Shown: positions 26,439 to 37,987 of the stretch, piece after piece
Layout of the letters: each line of letters opens with the position of its first letter
How positions within the stretch are numbered: the stretch's first letter is position 1
NCBI GenBank assembly: GCA_050084515.1
Contig: CM114275.1
Location: forward strand, 3,224,001 to 3,288,000
Length of the DNA stretch: 64,000 nt
Direction: 5' to 3'
DNA from: Blasia pusilla
Lineage: Eukaryota > Marchantiophyta > Marchantiopsida > Blasiales
Notes under the pieces: generated by a model
What the model saw: the letters and a program-made list of their open reading frames with translations, nothing else
Databases searched by the model: none
What the model was told of the DNA's origin: nothing
Made by a program: the position numbers and the translations under genes

Positions 26439-27639
26439 CTATTCCTCATTATCATTAGCTGGTGAAAGCACATGGACCAGCCTCTCCATTTCCTCAATTG
26501 GTGTTCCTGCCTTGAGCAACTCCTTCATAACTTGAGCCCTCTTTTCAACTCTAGCCCTTGTAGTCGTTTCTCTTTCTACCATCAATCTATCTTGCCTCTT
26601 AAATCGTGCTTCCAATCTATCTCTTTCTCTCTCAAGTCTATCCTCATCCCTTTCTCTCTCTTTATTAGCCCTCTCTAGAATCTTGTCATGGGCAATCTGA
26701 TCTCGTGCACATTTTCAATCTTCTAGAATGGCTAACCTGAACTTGTCTTTCGACTCAAGGACAGCAGCCCTGAATTCAACCTTCCGACTCAAGCTCTCTT
26801 GCTAAGCTTGCACCAAGGTTTGTTTGATGATGGGATGAGTCCGAGCGCCATGAACTTGAGAATTTGCTCCAATCTTTGAAGTGCTTGGAGTGTGACTTGG
26901 GTGAGGTGTTGTGGGAGGATGATCTGGTCCTTCATTGGGAGTCGTTGTGTGTACACCATGTCCTGCACCCTCAAGGGGTGTTGTAGGAGTTTCAATTCGA
27001 GGAGTAGGCCTTGATGTGGGTGAGTCATGGACATCATTGTCAGCAAATGTCTCATGGAAGAGTGGTTCATTGTCTAGTGGAGTGTCATCCTCCTCCTCTT
27101 GTTGTTGATGCACTGGAGATTCAAAATCACAGTCACCTGGTCGATTGCTTTGCAGATTAACAAAATGACAATCATCGTTGTTTGTTGGTTCATCTACAAA
27201 TTGGCATGACAGTGTTGGCATATGAAGCCCAAGCTCCATGGTTGCCGGAGATGTAACATTGTGTCTCTCACCAAAGAGGGCATGCATCCTGTAGAAGAAG
27301 GGACACTTCCCATCCAACTTTTGCTCCAAGGTAAGACCAGCTGCAATGTCCAAGTCCGTAAGACCACCTCCTATGGCCATCAAAATCTCTAATTTGGCTT
27401 TCTTGTAGCTATCCACATGTCTGTCATATTTCTTCAAAAATACGTTAGCACTGAGCAGAGTGGGAGATCCAACATTTTTCAAGTGGACCGCCATGATACC
27501 AAAGGACATTGCTTTGGTTTGATTCTTCGCCCCAACCTTAGTCTTCTCTCCACTACCATGCAAGGTGGAAAAATTTCCAGGATCTTCCAAATATTCCACG
27601 ATCCGTTCATAGTCAGCCAGCGAAAACCTCCATCTCTAT
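26439..27639 (-). pseudogene. Myb/SANT-like Harbinger ORF1 partner, broken
   Basis: PIF/Harbinger elements carry a second protein with a Myb/SANT-like fold that helps bring the transposase to DNA. The frame here starts near an acceptor at about 27640 with RWRFSLADYERIVEYLEDPG and continues through KKYDRHVDSYKKAKLEILMA, LTLEQKLDGKCPFFYRM and HALFGERHN. These resemble a trihelix/SANT region with a following Cys-containing motif. A Pro/Thr/Ser-rich and acidic middle follows. After a stop at 26802-26804 the same frame continues as a charged coiled coil (RERDEDRLERERDRLEARFK) with a second stop, ending at 26439 after HVLSPANDNEE. Two nonsense changes therefore split what was one protein of about 400 residues. 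The family is inferred from recalled similarity. Confidence 0.6.
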
Positions 27640-28529
27640 TGCTTGCCTGCAAAAATATATTTCTTCTCAGCTCCTTGTCCACCCATGTTGGCATCACTAT
27701 GAGAAATTGAATTTCCACTTCTGAACTGTCTATACTCTCACACTTGAGCAGCCGCACTGAATCCCATTCTTCCTCTCGTACACTAAGAGTGGCACACTCT
27801 AAAACTCTCTCTCCGAGAGGATTTTCCATGATTAGAGCCTTATAAACATAAATTCTTCTACACTCCACTCGTGAAATTGCCCATAATTGTTGTAGGAGGA
27901 AAACCAGCAAGGAGGTAGGAGGGAAACCAGTAGCGGGAGAGTTCAATTTCAAACAAAATGTAGGACTTTACTCGAAATCAATCACATTCTCTCCATAATG
28001 TACGAGCGCCGCTTGTGTAATTAGTGACTACACCTTAAATGACCACCTATACCTATCAGAAGCAAGTATAGCAGCAGTCTTGAGGCAGAATATAAGAAAT
28101 AAACAACTTAAAATTGACAATTGAAAGTGCCAACCCAAAATTTCTCTCAAATCTCTTAATTTGTATGTACGACACTCACTAATTATTTGTGCTCTCCACA
28201 AGACTCAATAATTCACAGATGTAGCTCTCTTTACCTGAATTGCGCGCTCCAAATATTCAAATCCAATCTGAACGCTTGCTGAAATTCGCCCTCTTTCATT
28301 CAAACTCCACTACGGCATTTGAACTCCACTATGGAAAAATTTTACGAAGTGTCAGAGCAGCGAAAGTGCCTTGGTTTGAGAGCACCCGTCGGCCCAACCT
28401 ATGCCCGTTATAGATGATAACGAGAAGTGTCAAAGATGACGCCCCAATGCCGTTCATATCCCCCGTCCCTACATTACAGGGATTTTTTTTCCCCGTTACC
28501 CTCGCAACGAATGCGGAAATGAGTGGCCC

Positions 28530-31000
28530 TAGTAGAACGGGGATCCGTAAGGGATCCCACGATTTGAATTTCGTCAGAAGTTTGACATTCATCTATATTA
28601 TGGGAGAGTGCCTTATCGCAATGCAAACACCCGACTCATCTCACTCATGATATTTTGGCCCAAGTAAAATGACGGACGGACGGTTTGATATGTAAATTCC
28701 ATGATTCTAAACCATTGGAGGGGATTTTTGTAGCCATTGGATGGGGGCCCTTAGGGTTTTGGTACTTTCACCGTGAAAATGATTTTTTAAAAATTATTCG
28801 AATTCTTTTGTCTCTAAAGACAGTTAGACCGTTCCATGAGGGAGATCCGTCGATTTCATGGCCCTCTTGCTATTCAAAGAGGTGTCACAACTTACAAGAC
28901 CTTACAGAATAGAAGTATTTATGTGTTACAAACCTATTTGAAACCTCCAAACTCACTGTGTGCACTTCAGCCTCTGCTCAAGTAACATCAGGTCTCATTT
29001 GAAAGCTCAGGTAACATCAGATCTTTATTCATTCAACGAAATGTTACAAGCAATTGAGGCTTGAACTGTTGCTGAGCTTTTGAGCTTTATTCACATAGAT
29101 TTCATTTACACATGCAATAGCTATTATTGAGCTTATAAGTTTTTTGACGCATATTTCATTTACACATGCAACAAAATGATACCAACCAAGCCTAAGCTAC
29201 AATTGAGCTTCTGAGCTCTAACACTCTACGTGTCTTCGAGCTCTACTATGGGTCCTTTGAGGTCTACTCTTAATGTTGCTATTGACCTGTTCCTACATTT
29301 CAAGTCCTCCACATAATGATCGGTAGCTCCCACTCCCAACTCAGCTCTTTTAGTGGCTCTCGCTCCGGATTTGGCTCCTTCGGCAGCTCCATTGCTCTTT
29401 CGGCTCCTTTGCCATCTCCCATCGATTCAGCTCCTTCGCCACCTTCCATTGCTCTTTCGGATCCTCTAGTAGCTCCCCTTGCTGATTCAGCTTCTTCAAT
29501 AGCTCCTCCCACTCCGGTGCAAAATCGATCGAAGCTACAAAAACAACCAATATGGCAACGACTATAACAAAGAATCCACTTAAGGAAAGGGATTGTGTAA
29601 CCTAGATGACCTCATCGAAAAAGCATTTCGGGAAGAACCTTCACAAAGGTCTCAACAGTGAGTTCACGGCTTTATAGATGTCAGAAACCTCGACCTAAAC
29701 CCGCAACACATCCCAAGATTTTTACACATGGCCATGAACCCTACACACTTTCACCTCAACGATCAGCAATGTAGAAGCATGCAATTTTCGGCTTAACGCA
29801 AAGTAGTGGGATAGCAAAAAATTGACAACTCGACCAACAACAGCTGCCCGATTAGAAATGTCATTAAATGAAGCACGGGATTTATTAGAAACCAGATCAA
29901 CCTTCCCGCATAGGAAGCATTTAGTGAATCAGGGCTCAAGTCCTAATCGATTGTACAAGGAGCCCGAAGAAAAGACCAAGGAACAAGGCAAATGTTGTAG
30001 TCTCCATGAAATGCAAACACGTAGAGGTAATGAGCAGAAAAAAATAGGGTGCGAATGGGCAAAACGTTGCACAAGCTGAGCACACAAAGAGCTCAAAGCA
30101 AGTATAAACAATCCACGGTCTTGAAAATGCAGAGGAGAGGTCAAAGTCCAAGCACACTCGAGGGAGGAGCAGAGAGGATACGTCTAATCATTTCTAGGAT
30201 GAGTTTCCTCGAGCACTCAAGTGGAGTAACCTCAAACTCATATGTGGTTGTAACAATGTTGAGCGGAGAAAGCTTGAATGGGTACAAATCTTCCGCCTGT
30301 ACAAGAGGCAAGCTCCATTGGATTGGAGGGTTTAGCAAGTGCGAGCATTGAGCGAGAGGAGGAAGAGCGTCGCGCAAAGAGGAGAGGGGAGGGTCGTGTA
30401 GAGAGGGGGGCGGAAGGATAGCCCAACGCAGCAGCATGGTTGAGCGGAGAAGAGAGCGGAGGGTTGCGCACGAGCGTGGCCGAAGGCTTGAAGAGAATGC
30501 GCGGGGATGAGGGGGAAGGGAAGTGGGACGAAGATGCCTAGGAACGGCAGAAGACTGCACCTAGGTGGTCTCCGCCATTCGATGTAGATCTAACGGCCAT
30601 TTACATCTAGCTGTTGGATCTAGCCCTGATTATAATCCGCGGCGGCGGTTGTTAGGGGGAGTACTAGGATAAGGATAGGTTCAGTAGCCCGAACCTGGCC
30701 TTAAAAAATACATATAAACATTCTTTTTTCTTTCTTTTTCTGTTTTTTTTTCTTCCAATTCATTTTTTTCCCTTCACATTTAACTTACCAATTCTCAAAT
30801 TGCTAACTTCTTAAATTTTTTTGGGAATTTTCTCAATTCTTTACTCCATACTAAAATTTCTCCTCTACTTTTAATTTCCTTCTTCTTTTAATTTCCCTCT
30901 AGGAAAAAAAATTCCCTCTACTTTTTCTCTTATTTCCTTCTTTTTTTCCCTTAATGGGAAACTTAATGGGAAAACCTTTCTTCCGATTAAGATACGTAAT
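28530..31000. other. Intergenic, low-complexity repeats, no gene
   Basis: No supported gene. 29330-29520 is a CTC/GGCTCC-rich short repeat (recurrent GCTCC and CTTCGGC...), open in several frames by composition. 30350-30560 is a purine-rich GAGAGG tract that likewise gives spurious frames on both strands. 30720-31000 is a pyrimidine/AT-rich tract. Part of 30600-31228 belongs to the Helitron that ends at 31228. Confidence 0.3.
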
Positions 31001-31228
31001 TCTCTTTTTAGTATTTTCTTTTTTTAACAAAAATTTGAAAATTTTAATTAATAATTTTGCGATGTGTCATGCACATGGCCAAGTGCCAACGGGTTATTCC
31101 CACATGTGGAGAGAAGACCGCTAGGTGTTATGTTTTGCACGATGATGCCTTTCATGATGACGCTATACACTAACAAAAGCTCTTCGAACACTTTCTATTC
31201 CCCATGCGTCGCATGGACACCTTACTAG
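31000..31228 (+). mobile_element. Helitron 3' end (plus strand)
   Basis: CCCCATGCGTCGCATGGACA followed by CCTTACTAG and then T (CTAG at 31225-31228) is a Helitron 3' terminus: a short hairpin about ten bases before CTRR, with insertion before T. It is the same family as the minus-strand arrays at 10905 and 36438, here in opposite orientation. The 5' end was not located. Confidence 0.55.
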
Positions 31229-31784
31229 TTATTATCTACGGACAATTCAGTTTCTTACAAATATTTGCTAGTCCATGTGGATTCATTCCATCGAAGGCCA
31301 TAAGAGTCACCCGGCAGGCCTTAAAGGCGCCTCGAGTTCAGCCCGTATTTATGCCTTTTCGAACTAGCACGGATGTATGTCTGGTTCGTTAACCGCCTAC
31401 CGTCATGGAGAGCCGCGAAGAGCAACACCGGCCATGGGAACTACACCGCGTACCATAATTGGGACGAGGTACCGCGTGAGGGTGTGATTGTGAGTCGGTA
31501 CCACATGAGGTTGTGAGTGAGTTGACCGTGGGTGGGGAAAAAAAGAGTGTGGATGACCGTATATAACGATGTATTGGGCGAGGCCGCGGTTCAGGATGAA
31601 CGAACGAATTCACGAAACCTAGCTCGGGAAGATTTAGAAGCCCTAGAAGATTTGGAAGGTGAACTTGGATTTGGAAGCTCGGGAAGATTTGGAAGCTGAA
31701 CCCGAACGGGAGCAAAATCGTTCTTCTGATTCAAAATAAAGATGGAGTACGGGTCCTAGGTGAAGAAAGGAGCTTCAGAGGTGA

Positions 31785-32420
31785 GGTAAAATTCAACTCA
31801 CACTTTTTTGCTTCACTTTTTAGCCTCACACTCAAGGACTCTCCTTGAGCCAGTTTTCTGTCGTCGGTCAGAGTTTGCACCTTTGAAGCTGCCTATAATT
31901 TTACACCATTTGAGAAATGCGAATGTAGTCTCCAAAGATCGGAAGATCAGTCCGATGGTATTCAGTCTCCGTAAGTAACTGGCCTTGTTTTCTTATTATC
32001 ACACGGAATTGCAAAGAATCCCGGTCTAGCTTCCATGAAGGTTCTTGACATGGACCGAGCTCATTCAAAGGCGAAAAAAGGCCTGACAAACTTGCGTAAT
32101 AGGCGGGAAGCTTGGAAATCATATCTTTTGATTCGAGCTTCCAAGATGAGTAAAATTCAACTCACACTCAACGACTCTCCTTAAGTCAGAGATAGCTCAC
32201 CTTTGAAGCTGGATTTTTTTTACACCGTATGGGAAATGTTGTCTCCAACTTTAGTCCGATGGTATTTGGAATTCTTACACCTCTGTCATCCGAACTACAA
32301 TGGCCTACTTTTGTGATTGTCACCGTTGAAAGAAACACTCTGACAGTGAATCGCGAAGTGAATCTTGGTCAATTTTCCACAAGGTTCTTGACATGGACCG
32401 AGCTCATTCCAATTGCTTCT
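31785..32420. repeat. Diverged tandem duplication (~360-bp period)
   Basis: Segments near 31785-32070 and 32148-32420 share ordered matches: GTAAAATTCAACTCACACT, the GACTCTCCTT block, CACCTTTGAAGCTG, GTCCGATGGTATT, and GGTTCTTGACATGGACCGAG. The second copy is shorter in places and has its own insertions. No protein is recognisable. Confidence 0.55.
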
Positions 32421-32734
32421 TTTCTCTTAATTTGGTCGATTTGATTGATCTAAAGCTTTAGGCATGTATTTCGGTTTTTCGAAAGCAGAAGCCTTCGATA
32501 AATTGAATCACATGTCCCGTTGTCGTAGATTATAGTTTCAGTTTACTCTACACATTTCTCTTGTTACAAGGTTAATGTTTTAGCACATCCACGTATCTGA
32601 ACTGTTATACCCTATGTAACTACTCCTGCATTCTCGGCTTTTGAATTACATACATACAATGAACTTTGCATTGTTCAGCTAGCGTATGTCTTCACCAGTA
32701 ATCTCTCTCGCTGTTATGTTTTTCTAAAGCTTAG

Positions 32735-33250
32735 TCTCATGGCCTTGTGGACAATAAATCTATTCATTCATTCATTTTCTCTCTCTAACCCTAGCTACGA
32801 CATGCACTACTTAATGATTACAATCTCTCTAACCCTAAACTCTCTACACCCATCCTAGTCTCAAGCACCGTCCAACCAGTGCGCGAGTCTATGGTTGCAA
32901 GGCTACGACACGCACTACTTAATGAGTACAGTCTCTCTCTGTCATTTTTTGAATTTTTTGACTTGTTTCTTCAGATTTCAGGTTGCAAAATCGAAATGGT
33001 CCTCATGGGTTATCCAATTTTTGCATAGGCGGCTTCTATTGCCTTGGGCGACCCTGTCTACCAAAGGAAAAAAAAGATTGAACAAGTTTATGACACGATT
33101 TTGTAGCTCGACCTCTTCCTCTGTCTCTCTTCTTCTCAGTTCTGTGAGATTTCAGTCGGTAAAATCGTATTTGGGCTCATAGGTCAGGATATTTTTGCAC
33201 AATCTATATCTACATCCTTGGGCTTCTTATTCCAAGAGTAGAAAAAGGGA
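32735..33250. repeat. LINE-tail and CT-rich repeats plus ~175-bp tandem pair
   Basis: CATGGCC...GTGGACAATAAATC followed by (ATTC)n at about 32738-32778 matches the LINE tail at 39217-39265. CACCCATCC...TCAAGCACCGTCCAAC and GCACTACTTAATGAGTACAG (32843-32935) match repeats inside APC10 intron 1. Next to them GATTTCAGGTTGCAAAATCG (about 32975) and GATTTCAGTCGGTAAAATCG (about 33148) open two tandem copies. Confidence 0.5.
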
Positions 33251-33799
33251 ACTCCAAATAAAGATGTTATCGAGCATCAAATTATAAATATTGGTTGCAA
33301 ACCATTGAGTGGGAGTGGTCTCCTTAGTTTGCTCTAGAATGCTACCCAAAGAATCTTGCGACTAAACTTGAAGATTTGCCAACATGCTTCTAAAGAAGAA
33401 CCCCATTCTGGAAGTCGCCACTGTTTACAATCTTCATGTGGCTCAACCCCATTCTTGCTCCTTGCATTGTTCTCCCTGAAGGAGAGAACAATTGTTGTGG
33501 GTCGTTGAACATGGATGAAAGAGTCTAGGGCTATAGCGTCTCCCCTCTAAAGTTATCATCTACTTCGTGTATTCCGTAAGTCACAACCAATAGACCTTTT
33601 TGGCAAGAAGTCGGAGGCCGGAAGAAACCGCAGCGTGGTAGCTAGAGTGCAACGCAATCTATTGAACGGGTGTCGCAGTTTTAATTCAAAGAGATTACTC
33701 TATCTTCCAGGTAAACTTAATATTCTATAAAGAGATTAATTTTTTGGGGAAAAATGTTGTACATGTCTTGGTCTTTTTTTCCTTTTTTTTTTTCTACAT

Positions 33800-36299
33800 A
33801 GGTGAAGGAGAAAATCATTGGTTACGATTACTTCTCTATCATATGAGAGGAGCTCAATCATATCAAGATTTGAGAACTATTGATGATGTAGTTTATCCTA
33901 CCTTCAAACAAACAACTATTCAGATGGGACTTTTGGAGGATGACAGAGAGATATTTTCTTGCTTTGAAGAGAAAGTTGTGATTCGTAGTGGGTATTCATT
34001 ACGTCTACTCTTTGCAATAATTCTTCTATAGAACACACCTTCTCTTCCGGCTATGGTGTGGGAACATTTTTTAGTTCCACTAATTGAAGACCTTTTGCAT
34101 CTAAAGCATGAGGTAATATGCATGCCTTTTGTTAAGTCATTTTGTTATAATTTCTCTTATGATTTTTTATTTATTTAGTACTGTAAATTCTAACGTGTTG
34201 GTTCATTATTCCTAATAGAGAAGTGGAATTCTGAATCTGCCATTGGATACAGAGACAATCAATCTTCCATTATTGGAGGTTCATTACCTCTTCAAGATCA
34301 TGGTAAAAGTATGACTTCCCGGACAAGCCTCAATCAGATTTTCAAACTCGCGATTTATCCATTTCTCACCTAGAGGAAGAAGAGCTCGCTTACGATTGTG
34401 ATATGCTGCGTGAATGAGTCACAGTCTGGGAGATATTATCAAATGACGGTCAACGAGCTATTTGGGATGTAATCCTTAAATTTTTTTACAATGTTTTAAA
34501 TAATGCGCCATTTTTTGTAAGTGAATATTTTGTATGATACTTTGTTGTATAATTTTTCTCATTGAAGTTTTATTTCTTTTGATTACTTGTTGGTAACTAA
34601 AAGTATGGGTTTCTTTGGTAAAACTATTCTTTATTGATGGTATGGGAGAAACAAGAAAAACTTTTTTTTATAACCTTCTTCTCGCAATAGTTCGGAGTGA
34701 GGGTCATATAACTCTTGTAGTAGCATCTTCGGGAATTGCTGCTTTACGATTGGATGGAGGTCGTACTGCTCGTTCTCGATTCAAGATCCTTATCCAAATT
34801 TATGAAAGCTTCAATTGCAAGTAAGTCTACATTCTATAATTTAGCCTTTTACTTTATGCTTTATATAATGTTTTCATTATTTTCTTAGATTTATGACACA
34901 TAAATATTCCACACATATTTTTTTGTAATATTTTCTAACTTATCGGTGAATAGCCATATACAAAAGGCAAAATTGATTGTGTGGGATGAAGCTCCTATAA
35001 CCCATCTTCATGCATTTGAGGCTATTAATCGAACATTTCAAGACATCATGGGTTTGATTGATCCTCAACTACGGGATGTGCCTTTTGGTGGCAGGGTTGT
35101 TTTATTTGGTGGTGATTTTCGACAACTTCTTCCAGTTGTTCTCGCGGAGATCGTCCCATGGTTGTGTGTGCAACACTTCGGAGATCTATTATTTGGCCTC
35201 ATGTGAGATTATTGAAACTCACTCCCAACATGAGAGTGAATACTTTACAAGGTATAAAAGAATAAACCTTATATTTCTCTTTCTTATTATGTGTATTTGT
35301 ATTTCTTCACATATGAGCTAATGCCTTTATCTTACACTATGTGTTGGATATGCACGACAAAAGCAAGAAGCATTTGCAAAATGGTTATTAGAGGTTGGTG
35401 AGGGTCGTATACCATTACACTTGGAAGTCATAGAAGATACTATATAAGTAGAGGATGCGATAATTGTTAAGACCTCAAGAATCAATGATCTTGTTGATAT
35501 TCTTTATGGAAACGATGTTGAAAAGTGGAGTGATATTGATTTCTTGAGAGGTACATCCATATTTTCAACAAAGAATACTACGATGGATATTCTAAATGTC
35601 GAAATTATGTCTCGATTTCCAGGAGAGGTAAAATTCATGTTCTTCAATATCATGGATATGTTTCATTCTAAGTATTGTCAAATTATTCCCTATCATCTCT
35701 CTCTTAATGTTAAATATTCATCAATCCGATATTTAATGATTTTATTTGTTTTGCAAGAGCATACTTTCTTAAGTGCTGATTTTGTTTCAGATGATGAGAT
35801 GAGCCTTGTTTATCCAACTGATTTTTTGAACACAGGTTTACCATTAGGGTTGCCTCCTCATTGTTTGACTTTGAAGATTGGAGCTCCTATCCTGCTATTA
35901 CGGAATATGAATGGAGCAAAGGGACAAGCGAGTGGGACTCGCATGGTGGTTGTCGGATTCAGTCGACATCTTATAGATGCAATTATCATCACAGGAAAAA
36001 ACATTGGAGCTTGAGTGTTAATTCCATGTATCCCATTGATTGGATTTGATTATGGTTTACCTTTTGATTTTCGACTATTTCAGTTTCCTATCCGTCCTCC
36101 TTTTGCAATGACGATTCAAACATTAGAAAGAGTCGACATCTACTTGCCAAACCTTGTATTCTCTCATGGGCAATTATATGTTGCCTTATCTAGAGTAGGT
36201 TCGAGAAATTCCATTCATATGACGATAGATAGTGAACATCCCATAAAGAAAATGGGTGTTTACACTAAGAATGTTATATATCATGAAGTATTAAATTAA
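33800..36299 (+). pseudogene. Helitron PIF1-like helicase remnant
   Basis: Helitrons encode a Rep-helicase. Scattered plus-strand pieces match the helicase half. In order they are GEGENHWLRLLLYHMRGA (about 33801-33855), VYPTFKQTTIQMGLLEDDRE, the Walker A region FFIDGMGETRKTFFYNLL (about 34622), VVASSGIAALRLDGGRTA, Walker B-like LIVWDEAPITHLHAFEAINR (about 34975), FGGDFRQLLPVVL, the later motifs LGLPPHCLTLKIGAPILLLR and FSHGQLYVALSRVGSR (about 36160-36215). The Walker A glycines are changed (GMGETRKT instead of GxGGTGKT). Stops and frameshifts separate the blocks. No Rep (HUH) domain was recognised. The element's 3' end is at 36421. Confidence 0.8.
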
Positions 36300-36380
36300 A
36301 ATAAATAGGAAAATCCATTTGTATGAAAATTTTATTAAAAAATATGATTATGATATGAATACTAAATTTAGATCTCTATA

Positions 36381-36421
36381 TTACTAGCAAGGGCATTCTT
36401 GCTAGTAATATATAATACTAG
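36381..36421 (+). mobile_element. 3' terminus of the helicase-bearing Helitron
   Basis: TTACTAGCAAG (36381-36391) and CTTGCTAGTAA (36398-36408) form a perfect 11-bp stem with a 6-base loop. Nine bases later comes CTAG (36418-36421), followed by T. Hairpin, spacer, CTRR and T are the defining Helitron 3' signals. It sits on the same strand as, and about 120 bp after, the helicase remnant, so it is its likely end. Confidence 0.75.
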
Positions 36422-36437
36422 TTTGTAGTTATCTATA

Positions 36438-37038
36438 CTAGTAAGGTGCCCGTGTGATGCACGGGAAAAAAAAAGTGTTTGAAGAACTAGTGTATAGCCC
36501 GTCAAGAGAAGAGATTAATGATGCTGCACATAAATTAAATTTTTTTCTTGTTGCCCAAAGCATGTGAAACTTTTTTGCTGTTGCCCAGTTGCCACGTGTC
36601 AAGTAGGGAAGTGTTTGCAAACGAAGAAGGCACTCTCCCATAATAATAGACTAGTAGGCAGACCGTGCCATGGACGGGAATGAAAGGATTAATCATGTTG
36701 CACACAAAATATTGCTGCCACTAGAAGGGGAAACATTGTCTTGCTGTCGGACTGCCATATGTCAAACAAAGAGGTGTTTGCAAAACAAGAAATCACTCTC
36801 CAATAATAATATAACTAGTAAGGTGCCTATGCGATGCACGAGAATGAAGAGTGTTTGAAAATTTTCTTTAGTGTATAATTTGTGAAGGGAAGGGATTAAT
36901 GATGCAACACACAAATTCAAATTTTTTTATCACTGCTTGCATAAGGAAATATATTTTCTTGCTGCCTAGTTGCCACGTTTCAAACAGAGAGGTGAGGTGT
37001 TTGCAAATCAAGAAGGCACTCTCCCATAATAATGTAGA
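36438..37038 (-). mobile_element. Three short Helitrons, head-to-tail
   Basis: On the minus strand, units occupy 36650-36438, 36814-36651 and 37038-36815. Each ends with a hairpin and CTAG: 36438-36441 with A at 36437, then 36651-36654 and 36815-36818. Units 1 and 3 start with TC (TCTATTATTATGGGAGAGTG and TCTACATTATTATGGGAGAG). Units 1 and 2 abut without a single spacer base: CTAG of one is followed at once by TC of the next. They have no coding capacity and belong to the family at 10905-11740. Confidence 0.75.
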
Positions 37039-37987
37039 TGTTGCCCGTGCCATACACACCTAGCACAGTTTCCTCAATAGAATGACTTATAAATAGGTAT
37101 CGATGATATTTTAAAAAGTTATATTTAATTTCAAAATATAGGTGTAATTTCCACTCTTATAAATCTCAAAAGAGTAAGAAAATCACCTTTAGATAATATC
37201 CATCTCCCCTAAATAATTACATTCCTCCCTAAAAGTTCTAACAAAAATTATTCTTCCCCTTCCACCTTCCTACCAAAATCACATTCATTAAATTTTTTTA
37301 ATTAAATGATTTTCTTTGTCCATTAATTTTTTTTTCTTTCCCAAAATATCACATGTGAATTAATAAGATTAATTTGAAAATAATCACATCATTAATTTAA
37401 AATATAATTATTATTTTCTAAAATCTTGGAAGAAAATTTCACTCTTTTAAATAATTACAGTACTCCATTCAAATTTAAATGATATCCCAATCCTCTAAAT
37501 AATTTTAACCTTCCATAAAATTTGATCTACTCCTTATCCATTAAAATTTTCCTTTGAATTAAAACTCAAATTCTAAAAAAAATATCCAAATTAATCCATT
37601 TTATTAATATTTATAATCCCCCTTTATAATATTAAATAAATTATGAATACTTAATAAATTTTTTTCTATTTTATTCAAATCCTTATGAATTTTTCTACTT
37701 GGAATATTTCTACCCATCTAGTGGTTTAAATAATAAAATTCAAACAGGTTCATTACTTGAATACCCTAAACCCTAAATGCCCTCCCTACCCCTAAAGCCT
37801 CACTACTTGGATACACCTCCCCCTTCAAGTGTGGGCCCTCCACGGCTAGGTGGAGGGCCCACATGGGGAGGGCCGACACCAAGCCGTGGGCTATCCTAAA
37901 CGTAGCCCTAAATCCTAAACCTCAAACGCCTACATGTCATCACATGAGGACGGGTTCTCAAACCCCGTCCTCTTTTAATAATATAGA
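37039..37987 (-). mobile_element. Longer non-autonomous Helitron (949 bp)
   Basis: The minus-strand 5' end is at 37987 (A before TCTATATTATTAAAAGAGG), a typical Helitron 5' terminus. Just inside are a 9-bp inverted repeat (37946-37954 with 37964-37972) and a perfect 13-bp inverted repeat (37831-37843 with 37850-37862). The left boundary, next to the array at 37038, has a degenerate CCCGTGCCATACAC hairpin but no clean CTRR. The interior is AT-rich with no gene. Confidence 0.55.

Larger units (their letters stand above)
21135..28529 (+). mobile_element. PIF/Harbinger-type DNA transposon, decayed, about 7.4 kb
   Basis: GGGCCACTCA at 21135-21144 is matched in reverse by TGAGTGGCCC at 28520-28529. 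TAGTA stands directly outside both ends (21130-21134 and 28530-28534). Inside are a DDE transposase pseudogene on the plus strand and a Myb/SANT-like ORF on the minus strand, the two-gene layout expected for PIF/Harbinger. The subterminal ends are GC-rich and a short GTGGGCAGATTG-type repeat recurs at 21375-21460. Family members normally make a 3-bp TWA target duplication. The 5-bp match seen here may be a 3-bp site plus chance. A 623-bp solo LTR (23338-23960) is nested in the transposase. Confidence 0.75.

Noticed and set aside
29300-29567. ORFs on both strands over a GCTCC repeat
   Set aside because: Short imperfect tandem repeat keeps frames open on both strands; no domain.
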